Source: Deltaproteobacteria bacterium (GTDB lineage: Bacteria > Myxococcota > Myxococcia > Myxococcales > JAHFDP01). Taken from it: a stretch of DNA of 38,970 nt. Positions within the stretch are counted from its first letter, which is position 1, and every line of letters begins with the position of its first letter. Shown here piece after piece: positions 32,555 to 38,970 of this stretch. The translations under genes and the position numbers were made by a program. The notes under the pieces are model-generated. The model worked only from the letters and a program-made list of their open reading frames with translations. It had not been told where the DNA came from and searched no databases. The stretch spans positions 1 to 38,970 of the forward strand of contig JAHFDP010000040.1 of assembly GCA_023248955.1 (NCBI GenBank). The letters are read 5' to 3'.

Positions 32555-33538
32555 ATGCGATTTCTTGCCAACTGCCTCGCCCTCCTTCCGTTGCTCGCCT
32601 GCTCCAGCCATCCGGGCGACGCGGCGGCCAAGCGCCGGCTCTTCGCTCCCGAGGAGCCGCGCCACCCGACGCCTGCGCCGCTCGACGCCTCGAAGCTCGA
32701 CGATCCCGCGCAGACCGCGCGGGCCTTGACGATGCGCGGCGACGAAATAGCCACGCGGCTTTCGGCGTTTCATCTGTCGAGCGCGCTTTCGTTCACCTGG
32801 AAACGCGGCGCCAGCACGGTAACGCTCAGCGAAGACCACCTACTCGAACAGGCTGCAAACGGCGATTTTCATGCCCGCGTGGACAACGATCACGGACGCG
32901 GGGTCGAGCTCTTCTGGATCGCCGGCACGCCCTATTTGCGGCAACGCTTCGGGACGTTTCGCAAGCGGCGCAGCGACCGCACGCCCGTCGACGATCTGCG
33001 CGACGAAGCCGCCGGCGGTCTGCGAAGCGCGCAAACGATATTAAATGGAGCGTTGCGCTTAGCGCCCGCCGGAACCGGCGAAGTGAACGGCCGTCGCGCG
33101 GTGAAATACACGTTCGAGCTGGGCGAGCCCACGGAGAAAGTGGACACGAAAACGCGCGCGGTTATCGCTTATCCGTCGGGCGGACCGGATGCTTCGTTGC
33201 AACGGCGGCTGGCGTTTACGGAGCAGAAAAAACCCGTCGCCGCCAGCGGCCATCTCTTCGCCGATGCGGAAACAGGCGCCGTGCTCAAAGCGAATCTCTC
33301 GGCCACGCTGCTGGTCGGCGACGCCGATTCCGCGGACACAGCAACGCTGGAGCTCACCGTTCGCACGACCGTCACCGACGTGGGAGCGGACCCGCGGTTG
33401 CAAGTCCCCGCGTGGGAATCCGATCCCGCCACGGTTCACGCCGTCAAAGATCCACTGCGCTTCTGGGGAAAGACGCCCAACGCAACGACGGCCGCGTCGC
33501 AAGCGGACCCGACCGATGAAGGTGAATCGGGGGAATAG
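32555..33538 (+). CDS. Predicted lipoprotein
   Basis: 327 residues. Signal peptide with lipobox LLAC (Cys16), then a Pro-rich spacer and a large soluble domain. Segments such as LSSALSFTWKRGASTVTLSEDHLLEQAANGDF, then a strand pair around YTFELGEPTEKV and a later GHLFADAETGAVLKANLSATLL, suggest a beta-sheet sandwich of the LolA/LppX-like kind, which binds lipids; the resemblance is only in pattern, not in a known motif. No Asp at +2, so outer-membrane sorting is likely. It lies 39 bp after spmB on the same strand and may be cotranscribed. Confidence 0.65.
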   Translation: MRFLANCLALLPLLACSSHPGDAAAKRRLFAPEEPRHPTPAPLDASKLDDPAQTARALTMRGDEIATRLSAFHLSSALSFTWKRGASTVTLSEDHLLEQAANGDFHARVDNDHGRGVELFWIAGTPYLRQRFGTFRKRRSDRTPVDDLRDEAAGGLRSAQTILNGALRLAPAGTGEVNGRRAVKYTFELGEPTEKVDTKTRAVIAYPSGGPDASLQRRLAFTEQKKPVAASGHLFADAETGAVLKANLSATLLVGDADSADTATLELTVRTTVTDVGADPRLQVPAWESDPATVHAVKDPLRFWGKTPNATTAASQADPTDEGESGE

Positions 33539-33631
33539 TAGGTATGGTCGAAAAATTGCCTTCTAAGTCGCCGCGCGTAGAGTCTTTGCACGACGTGAAT
33601 TCAAAGGTTCCTCACGAAAGGTGAAACGCCG

Positions 33632-33925
33632 ATGGATCGCAAAACGGAAGTCCAAGTGAAGACCGTCACCCGCGAGCAGGTGCGCTCGCTTTTGCAAACA
33701 GCCGCCACCCGCCTCAGCGCGGAAGAGGAACGCGTGCTTCGAGCGCGCCACAGCGCGACGCTGACCCGCGAACCGCTCAGCCAAAAAGGCGAAGGCCACG
33801 CCGAGGCGCAGGCGGAGATGTTGGCCATCGAGTTGGCGGCTTTCCGCGAGCGGCGCACGTCGACGCTGGCCCGCGATTCGGATACCAAGGACAAGATCGT
33901 TCGCGCGCTTCGGAAGAAAAGGTAG
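33632..33925 (+). CDS. Small conserved-looking basic helical protein of unknown function
   Basis: 97 residues, ATG 33632 with AAAGGTGA eight bases upstream, a strong ribosome site. No signal peptide or membrane segment. It is rich in Glu, Arg and Ala and predicted fully helical (TREQVRSLLQTAATRLSAEEERVLRAR, then AEAQAEMLAIELAAFRERR), ending in a basic tail (RALRKKR). I do not recognise the family. A candidate promoter TTGCCT-(16)-TAGAGT lies in the 93-bp gap upstream. It is 16 bp before the VanX-like gene. Confidence 0.6.
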   Translation: MDRKTEVQVKTVTREQVRSLLQTAATRLSAEEERVLRARHSATLTREPLSQKGEGHAEAQAEMLAIELAAFRERRTSTLARDSDTKDKIVRALRKKR

Positions 33926-33941
33926 CGACTAAGGAAGCGGT

Positions 33942-34520
33942 GTGTGCTCGTTGCTGACCGCGCTCCTCTCCGCCGCCGTTGTGGCGCAACCAGCGTTGGT
34001 CGATGTCGCCCACGTCATTCCGCTGGCGGTGATCGATCTGCGTTACGCCACCGCGGACAATTTCGTCGGCACGCCTCTTTACAAAAACGCAAGTTGCCGA
34101 CTGGTCGCGCCAGTGGCCGATCGTCTGGCGCGCGTTGAAAAGCGCCTCGAAGAAAAAGGCCGGCGCCTCGTCTTGTGGGATTGCTATCGTCCGCTGTCGG
34201 TGCAACGCGAAATGTGGCGACGCTTTCCGCACAAGGGTTACGTGAAAGATCCGGCGGAGGGATCGATTCACAACCGCGGCGCGGCGGTGGACGTTTCCGT
34301 GGTTGCGCTCGACGGAACGCCGGTACCTGTGCCCACACCATTCGATACGTTTGATCCGCAAGCTTGGGCCGACGCACCAACTTCGCCAGACGCCGCCAAG
34401 AATCGTGCGTTGCTACGCGCGGCGATGGAGGCGGAGAATTTTTCCGGTAACCGGCACGAATGGTGGCACTTCGCGGCGCGAAACGGACGGAGATTTCCAC
34501 TGCGGGATGAACCGAACTGA
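33942..34520 (+). CDS. D-alanyl-D-alanine dipeptidase, VanX/DdpX-like
   Basis: 192 residues from GTG 33942, with AAGGAAG upstream. Signal-like N terminus (LLTALLSAAVVAQ), so probably periplasmic. The VanX family zinc and catalytic residues are all present: YRP (Arg83, transition-state Arg), SIHNRGAAVD (His110, Asp117) and EWWH (Glu173 catalytic base, His176). The enzyme hydrolyses free D-Ala-D-Ala. In vancomycin-resistance clusters it acts with VanH and VanA, neither of which is here, and in Gram-negatives it serves D-Ala recycling (DdpX-like). It stands next to a small unknown gene, upstream of rho. No sign of a vancomycin-resistance operon is seen. Confidence 0.9.
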   Translation: MCSLLTALLSAAVVAQPALVDVAHVIPLAVIDLRYATADNFVGTPLYKNASCRLVAPVADRLARVEKRLEEKGRRLVLWDCYRPLSVQREMWRRFPHKGYVKDPAEGSIHNRGAAVDVSVVALDGTPVPVPTPFDTFDPQAWADAPTSPDAAKNRALLRAAMEAENFSGNRHEWWHFAARNGRRFPLRDEPN

Positions 34521-34571
34521 TCCCCAAAAACGCAATTCACCGCTAGAGAACACACCAACGCATTGTAATAC

Positions 34572-34600
34572 TTGACTTCCGCCGCCCGCTTCCCTAGCTT
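34572..34600 (+). promoter_or_regulatory. Sigma-70-type promoter of rho
   Basis: TTGACT (34572-34577), a 17-bp spacer and TAGCTT (34595-34600) form a good housekeeping promoter. The leader to the ATG at 34691 is ~83 nt and strongly C-rich and G-poor at first (CGCCGCTTTCCACCACCCCA), the composition of a Rho utilisation site, so autoregulation by premature termination, as in E. coli rho, is plausible. Confidence 0.6.
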
Positions 34601-34690
34601 CGCGCCGCTTTCCACCACCCCATCGACCGAGCCTTTCGCGGTGCTCATTCCGAGCGCGCAGCCTGGTCTCTCCTCGAGAAAACCGTCTCC

Positions 34691-35944
34691 ATGAATCTGA
34701 ACGAACTGAAGTCGATGCGCATCGTCGACCTCACCAAACTGGCCAAAGATCTCAAAATCGAAGCGCCCGGATCGTTGCGCAAGCAGGACCTGATCTTCGC
34801 CATCTTGCAGCAGCATCCCGACGCCATCAAAGGCGAAGAGATCGAAGCCTCCGGCACGCTGGAAGTGCTCGCCGACGGCTTCGGCTTCATGCGGTCGCCC
34901 GATTTTTCCTACCTGGCCGGCCCCGACGATGTTTACGTTTCGCCCTCACAAATCCGTCGCTACAACCTGCGCACCGGCGACACCGTTCACGGCATCGTGC
35001 GCGGGCCCAAGGAAAACGAGCGCTATTTCTCGCTCGTGAAAGTCGACAAGATCAACTTCGACGAGCCCGACGAGCAGCTTTCGAAAATCATCTTCGAAAA
35101 CCTGACGCCGCTCTATCCGCACCGGCGCATCAAGCTCGAGTACGACAAGGACAACCTCTCCACGCGTGTCATCGACATGATCACGCCCGTTGGGTTCGGC
35201 CAACGCTGCCTAATCGTGTCGCCGCCGCGCGCAGGCAAAACGGTGCTGATGCAGGACATCGCGCACGCGATTTCCAAGAACCACAAAGACGCCTACCTCA
35301 TCGTGCTCTTGGTCGACGAACGGCCCGAGGAAGTCACCGACATGCAGCGGTCGGTGAAGGGCGAGGTGGTCTCGTCGACGTTCGATGAGCCGGCCACGCG
35401 CCACGTGCAGGTGGCCGAGATGGTCATCGAGAAAGCCAAGCGGCTGGTCGAGCACAAGAAGGACGTGGTGATTCTTCTCGACTCCATCACGCGTCTGGCG
35501 CGCGCCTACAACTCGACCGTGCCGCCTAGCGGAAAAATTCTCTCCGGAGGCGTGGACTCCAACGCACTTCACCGGCCCAAGCGGTTTTTCGGCGCGGCGC
35601 GCAACGTCGAAGAAGGCGGATCGCTCACCATCATTGGCACCGCGCTCATCGACACAGGTAGCCGCATGGACGAAGTGATTTTCGAAGAGTTCAAAGGCAC
35701 CGGCAACTCCGAAATCGTGCTCGACCGAAAGCTCATGGAGAAGCGGATCTTCCCCTGCCTCGACATCAACAAATCGGGCACGCGCAAAGAGGAGATCATC
35801 ATGGAGGCGAGCCAGCTCAAGCGGATTTGGATTCTGCGGCAGCTCTTGCATCCACTGAATGTCATCGATTCAATGGAATTCCTGCTCTCCAAAATGCGTG
35901 GGAGCAAGTCCAATAACGAATTTTTGGATTCGATGAATCGGTAA
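34691..35944 (+). CDS. rho: Transcription termination factor Rho
   Basis: 417 residues (E. coli 419). N-terminal helical domain [20 protein letters not shown], cold-shock RNA-binding domain with [24 protein letters not shown], then the RecA-like hexameric ATPase: P-loop [10 protein letters not shown], the [14 protein letters not shown] Walker B-region, secondary RNA-binding Q-loop ([19 protein letters not shown]) and R-loop ([13 protein letters not shown]). Nothing is missing or inserted. Its own promoter lies at 34572-34600. After the stop there is no clear hairpin terminator; a group II intron remnant lies on the other strand. Confidence 0.98.
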   Translation: MNLNELKSMRIVDLTKLAKDLKIEAPGSLRKQDLIFAILQQHPDAIKGEEIEASGTLEVLADGFGFMRSPDFSYLAGPDDVYVSPSQIRRYNLRTGDTVHGIVRGPKENERYFSLVKVDKINFDEPDEQLSKIIFENLTPLYPHRRIKLEYDKDNLSTRVIDMITPVGFGQRCLIVSPPRAGKTVLMQDIAHAISKNHKDAYLIVLLVDERPEEVTDMQRSVKGEVVSSTFDEPATRHVQVAEMVIEKAKRLVEHKKDVVILLDSITRLARAYNSTVPPSGKILSGGVDSNALHRPKRFFGAARNVEEGGSLTIIGTALIDTGSRMDEVIFEEFKGTGNSEIVLDRKLMEKRIFPCLDINKSGTRKEEIIMEASQLKRIWILRQLLHPLNVIDSMEFLLSKMRGSKSNNEFLDSMNR

Positions 35945-36078
35945 AACAGCGACCGGGGCGATTGGGATAGGGGAGCTGAAACGAGGTCTGCAGACCCGTC
36001 CTTGGCCGTATCCAGCGTTTCCGCCTTCGTGCCCGTGTAGAACGTGCCATGGATCTCGTTCAGCGGCCCCCCCCCGCA
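35945..36078. other. Gap after rho: palindrome and probable 3' part of a group II intron
   Basis: Holds the perfect 12-bp palindrome GGTCTGCAGACC (35985-35996) and, nearer 36078, a run of nine C (nine G on the minus strand) just after domain V. On the minus strand 36078 downward should be domain VI and the intron 3' end, but the exact boundary could not be placed. No gene is supported here. Confidence 0.4.
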
Positions 36079-36111
36079 GATCCGGACGTGCAGATTTCCC
36101 GCATCCGGCTC
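36079..36111 (-). ncRNA. Group II intron domain V
   Basis: On the minus strand this 33-nt stretch starts GAGCCGGATGCGGGAAAT and ends ACGTCCGGATC. It folds as domain V does: a lower stem (GAGCCGGA with TCCGGATC, one G-A mismatch), a two-base bulge and an upper stem with a GAAA-type loop. The catalytic AGC triad is in the first strand. It lies directly after the maturase fragment, in the order expected for an intron on the minus strand. Confidence 0.75.
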
Positions 36112-36116
36112 CTCGG

Positions 36117-36370
36117 CTACGGATTCGCTGCGCGGCGGTAGAGCGAGTGGGGGCATCTGGGCGGCGGAAGAGGAAAGCGCTTCATGAGTTGCTCAAAGCG
36201 TTTCCACGGCATGTGCCGTTGCTGGGACCGTCTATCCAGCCATTTCCGCCAAATCCATTTCACCCAGTACGAGAAGCGCCCGATAGCCCGTGAGTTTCCG
36301 GTTATCCCGTAGTACCCGTTGTGCCCCGTGAGCTTCAGCGCAAGGACCTTCTGCTGCTTGCGCACCGGCA
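36117..36370 (-). pseudogene. ltrA: C-terminal fragment of a group II intron reverse transcriptase/maturase
   Basis: About 83 residues to a TAG at 36117-36119. The peptide has LKLTGHNGYYGITGNSRAIG, then RFSYWVKWIWRKWLDRRSQQ, and PLPPPRCPHSLY before the end. These are the standard closing sequences of bacterial group II intron maturases (YYGITGN, W-R-K-W-L-x-R-R). The rest of the protein is absent: reading upstream, the sequence stops at 36371 where the IS21-family element begins, so the start codon seen at that point is an accident of the junction. The remaining ORF would lie to the right of the IS, outside the window. Domain V at 36079-36111 follows. The element is dead unless the IS is removed. 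Confidence 0.8.
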
Positions 36371-36386
36371 TGTGCGTATTCCGGCC

Positions 36387-36444
36387 AAGCCGATCACCTA
36401 TTCCGGTCGAAGCCGATCACCTGTTCCGACGCAAGGCGATCGCC
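36387..36444. repeat. IS21 left terminal repeats
   Basis: Two direct copies of AAGCCGATCACC-(T/N)-(A/G)TTCCG start at 36387 and 36410, and the second is followed by CGCAAGGCGATCGCC (36430-36444). Such multiple repeats are the transposase-binding sites of IS21-family ends. Confidence 0.85.
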
Positions 36445-36469
36445 CGGAGCGTGACGCCGCTGGGTGACT

Positions 36470-37228
36470 TTATTTCGCCCTTTTGTTTTCCTTCGTCAAG
36501 CCAGTTTTTGTCTTCCGAATGGACTCGCCGTCGAGTGTGATCCGGTGCGCGTTGTGAACGATGCGATCGCAGATCGCGTCGGCGATCGTCGCGTCGCCGA
36601 TGACGTTGTGCCACTCGCTCGGTTCGAGTTGGCTCGTGACGACGGTGGCGGAAACGTCGTAACGATCTTCCATCACGTTGAGCAGATCGTTTCGCTGCGC
36701 CGCGCTGAGCATTTCGAGACCGAAGTCGTCGATGACGAGCACCTGCATTTTCGCCAGGTGACGCAATAATAGAAGATGCGTTCCGTCGGCGCGCGCCTGC
36801 GCGAGTTCGTCGAGCAGCCGCGACATTCTGCGGTAGACGACCGTGAGGCCATCGCGGCACGCCTTCTGTCCGAGCGCGCAAGCCAGGTAGCTTTTGCCGA
36901 CGCCGGTGGGTCCGGTGAGGATTACGTTTTGGTGCGCCGTCGCCCAGCGCGACGAAGCGAGATCAAGCATCACCGCTTTCACGAGGCCGCGCGGATGGGC
37001 GTAGTCGATGTCCTCAATCGCGGCCGACTGCCGCAGTTTCGCGTTGCGTAGACGTGCGGCCAGCTTGCGTTCTTCGCGGTGGTGCCACTCAGCATCGACG
37101 AGAAATCCGACGAGATCGGCCGGCGCAAGATCTTTGTCCTTGGGTTTCGAAAGCCACTCGCGCAGCTCCGTCGCGGCGCCGTGCAACTTCATCGCGTTCA
37201 TCTTTTCGATCGTTTGTTCGACGAGCAT
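36470..37228 (-). CDS. istB: IS21-family helper ATPase
   Basis: 252 residues, ATG 37228 preceded by GGAGAGAAA. AAA+ ATPase of the DnaA/DnaC clade: Walker A GPTGVGKSY, Walker B VLVIDDFGLE, sensor and arginine-finger regions (SATVVTSQLEPSEW, DATIADAICDRIVHNAHR). It assembles on target DNA and stimulates the IstA transposase. Normal family length, no frameshift. It follows istA by 69 bp on the same strand. Confidence 0.95.
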   Translation of the reverse strand: MLVEQTIEKMNAMKLHGAATELREWLSKPKDKDLAPADLVGFLVDAEWHHREERKLAARLRNAKLRQSAAIEDIDYAHPRGLVKAVMLDLASSRWATAHQNVILTGPTGVGKSYLACALGQKACRDGLTVVYRRMSRLLDELAQARADGTHLLLLRHLAKMQVLVIDDFGLEMLSAAQRNDLLNVMEDRYDVSATVVTSQLEPSEWHNVIGDATIADAICDRIVHNAHRITLDGESIRKTKTGLTKENKRAK

Positions 37229-37297
37229 TTTCTCTCCATGTGATGGGCCTCGAAAAAAAATGGCTGCGTCGCGAGGCCGTGGCGGCGCAGACTTTTT

Positions 37298-38836
37298 TCA
37301 GTGGTAGTAAGCGGCGCCGCGTACGTTGCCGTGCAGCGGCAGCCTTCCTTGGCGCTCCTCGATGACCGGGACCGTGTCGAGGTTGTGCTTGAGAATCGCG
37401 ACGACGCTTCGGTAGCTGCACGTGCGGTATTTCACGGCGCGGGCGCAGGCGCGTTCGAGGCGCTCAATCGGGAATTTATCGCGCAGCCGCATGATCCCAA
37501 GGCAGGGTCTAAATCCATGCTCGGGATATTTTCGGCTCTGCAAGATCTCCTCGACGAGCGTTGCCGTGGACGGGCCGACGCTCTTCGCCCAATTCACGAT
37601 CCGCGAAGGCGTCCACTCGGCGTACTCGCGGTGACCGCGCGGCATGTGCTCTGGCTTGGTTGTGTAGCCATGCGCCAAAAGGCTGCGCGCGTGGCTCGTC
37701 ACGCGGGTGCCACGACGGAAAATCTCAATCGTCGTTTCGGTGGCGCGAAGGTCGACCCGTTCACCGAGCAGCTGATACGGCACGCTGTAAAAATGCTCGT
37801 CGAATACGACGTGGTAATCGAGGCTGACTTTGGGTTGCGCCCAATCAGCGAGCTCGTACGCTTTGTCCGGCAGCGGTTTGAGCGCGGTGCGTTCGGTCTC
37901 CTCGAAGAGCTGCCGACGCGATTTCTTGAGGCGTCGCATCGGCCGTTCGTTGAGCTTCTCGGCAAGCTCCTTCACAGCGGCGGCGAGCTCAATCAACGAA
38001 TAAAAAGTGCGATTCCGCAGCACGGCGATAATCCACCGTTCCGCGAGCAAGACCGCCGCTTCGACTTTCGCTTTGTCTCGCGGCCGATAGGGTCGCGCCG
38101 GAATCACCGTCGTGTCGTAGTGGCGCGCCCATTCCGCGTAGGTTGGATTCAACTCCGGGTCATATTTGTCGGCCCGCGTCACGCCGGCTTTGAGGTTGTC
38201 CGGCACCACGATTTCGCTCACGCCACCGAAATATTCGAAGGCGCGGACGTGGCATCCGATCCACGTCGCAAGCTCCTCGCTCAGCGCCGGCTCGACGTAG
38301 GTGAGACTCGATCCGCCAAGCACCGCGACGAACAGCTTCGCCGTGCGACATTCGCCGGTATTTGTATCGACAATGTCGATACCGTCTCCGCTGAAATCCA
38401 CGAAGCACTTCTCGCCGGCGCGGTGCTCCTGCCGCATCGTCGCGAGCAGCGGCCGCGACCAGGCTCGATACCGCTCGCAGAATTGACTATATTGAAAACC
38501 GTCTGGATGCGTCTCCCGGTACTCTTGCCAGAGCAAGAGCTTCGTCACGTGCTTGCGCCGAAGCTCCCGGTGGACCCACGTCCAGTCGGGCTCCGGCCGG
38601 TCTGCCGCAAGCGTCTGCTCGTCCGGAAACAGCAACCGATCCAGCGCCGCATCGTCGTCCAATTCCGGCGGCAATGGCCAGCTCAGCTTCGCGAGCCGAA
38701 CGCGCCCGAGATACTCCGACACCGTCGACGCCGAAATATTGCAACTCCGCCCGATGGCCCGACCCGACAGGTCGCCTTGGAGTTTCAGTCGAATGACTTC
38801 TCGCAACTTCCGCATGGGTAGCCTCTCTGCCGCCAT
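37298..38836 (-). CDS. istA: IS21-family transposase
   Basis: 512 residues from ATG 38836, with AGAGAGGTGG just upstream; ATG 38815 and GTG 38842 are also possible. An N-terminal helix-turn-helix (MRKLREVIRLKLQGDLSGRA… with ASTVSEYLGRV) precedes the RNase H-like DDE core: CFVDFSGDGIDI (first Asp), VPDNLKAGV (second Asp), and the Glu in DKAKVEAAVLL. The C terminus has the SLDYHVVFDEHFYSVPYQLLG region seen in IstA of the IS408-like subgroup. It binds the terminal repeats and carries out strand transfer. It is intact. Confidence 0.95.
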   Translation of the reverse strand: MAAERLPMRKLREVIRLKLQGDLSGRAIGRSCNISASTVSEYLGRVRLAKLSWPLPPELDDDAALDRLLFPDEQTLAADRPEPDWTWVHRELRRKHVTKLLLWQEYRETHPDGFQYSQFCERYRAWSRPLLATMRQEHRAGEKCFVDFSGDGIDIVDTNTGECRTAKLFVAVLGGSSLTYVEPALSEELATWIGCHVRAFEYFGGVSEIVVPDNLKAGVTRADKYDPELNPTYAEWARHYDTTVIPARPYRPRDKAKVEAAVLLAERWIIAVLRNRTFYSLIELAAAVKELAEKLNERPMRRLKKSRRQLFEETERTALKPLPDKAYELADWAQPKVSLDYHVVFDEHFYSVPYQLLGERVDLRATETTIEIFRRGTRVTSHARSLLAHGYTTKPEHMPRGHREYAEWTPSRIVNWAKSVGPSTATLVEEILQSRKYPEHGFRPCLGIMRLRDKFPIERLERACARAVKYRTCSYRSVVAILKHNLDTVPVIEERQGRLPLHGNVRGAAYYH

Positions 38837-38934
38837 TTCCACCTCTCTTTCGAGCGGCGGATACGGCGGCGACTACCCAGCGACGTCAACGCTCCGATGC
38901 GCTCACGACTGCCGGCGAACTGCCCGGCTGTTCA

Positions 38935-38968
38935 GCGATCGCCTTGCGCCGGAATCGGTGATCGGCTT
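38935..38968. repeat. IS21 right terminal repeat (inner copy)
   Basis: The reverse complement reads AAGCCGATCACCGATTCCGG followed by CGCAAGGCGATCGC, matching the left end at 36410-36444. The outer copy and the terminal bases lie outside the window. Confidence 0.85.
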
Positions 38969-38970
38969 GC

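Larger units (their letters stand above)
36371..38970 (-). mobile_element. IS21-family insertion sequence (runs past window end)
   Basis: The element begins TGTGCGTATTCCGG at 36371, inside the maturase, and includes istB and istA on the minus strand. Left-end repeats match the inverted copy at 38935-38968, but the outermost part of the right end is beyond 38970. Both genes are full length and in frame, so it looks recent and functional. A 7-bp perfect stem (GGCCTCG/CGAGGCC) with an A8 run lies in the 69-bp gap between istA and istB. Confidence 0.88.

Noticed and set aside
33942-34520. Vancomycin-resistance vanX
   Set aside because: No vanH, vanA or vanRS nearby; the gene is a chromosomal dipeptidase, common in Gram-negative bacteria without resistance role.
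37301-38821. 506-codon plus-strand open frame
   Set aside because: Exactly antisense to istA, which has full DDE-transposase motifs; no family features in the antisense product.

Overview
The window looks like a chromosomal segment of a high-GC member of the Myxococcota (former Deltaproteobacteria). The clearest pointer is two secreted proteins (3539-5143 and 5825-6202, minus strand) that end in a MYXO-CTERM-like tail: a Cys, one hydrophobic helix, then an Arg cluster. A matrixin-like protease paired with a small secreted partner, a large predicted outer-membrane barrel and coding-dense overlapping operons fit the same group. No rRNA, tRNA, CRISPR array or origin was recognised.

Layout. 1-9.7 kb: the tail of a CAP-domain gene, a palindromic repeat element, and a run of minus-strand envelope genes (polytopic glycosyltransferase, transpeptidase, MYXO-CTERM protease with partner, fibronectin-like surface protein, two overlapping polytopic membrane proteins of which one is GT87-like). 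9.76-11.9 kb: nadB and a heptad-repeat coiled-coil gene. 11.9-16.6 kb: a minus-strand operon of four genes with overlapping or near-abutting ends (GT4, membrane left-handed-beta-helix acyltransferase, GT4, polytopic membrane protein). 16.86-21.4 kb: a divergent plus-strand operon for a tripartite exporter (FtsX/DevC-like permease, ATPase, HlyD/DevB-like adaptor, TolC-like channel). 21.4-24.0 kb: a phosphatase-superfamily membrane protein laid out like a GPI ethanolamine-phosphate transferase. 24.0-27.0 kb: a RapA-like SNF2 ATPase. 27.3-31.3 kb: lytic transglycosylase, lysA, a 35-residue LptM-like lipoprotein and an outer-membrane barrel. 31.4-34.5 kb: spmA-spmB, a lipoprotein, a small basic protein and a VanX-like dipeptidase. 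34.57-35.94 kb: rho with a clear promoter and C-rich leader. 35.95-38.97 kb: a group II intron remnant interrupted by an apparently intact IS21-family element that runs off the window.

How the genes may work together. Most of the window builds or remodels the envelope: peptidoglycan enzymes (transpeptidase, transglycosylase, D-Ala-D-Ala dipeptidase, lysA for DAP/lysine), sugar transfer onto lipid carriers, and export. The glycosyltransferase/acyltransferase operon and the DevCAB/TolC-like exporter face away from a shared 222-bp control region, which suggests (not proven) a locus that makes a glycolipid and moves it outward, possibly with phosphoryl decoration by the neighbouring phosphotransferase-like protein.

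The least conventional content is the repeats: (i) a 57-bp in-frame tandem repeat with a conserved hairpin at 21944-22114, with a diverged relative at the stop codon of another gene at 14559-14606; (ii) a 124-bp imperfect palindrome coding the N terminus of that same gene; (iii) two related long inverted-repeat elements, each between convergent genes; (iv) a paired GC hairpin repeat splitting the exporter operon.
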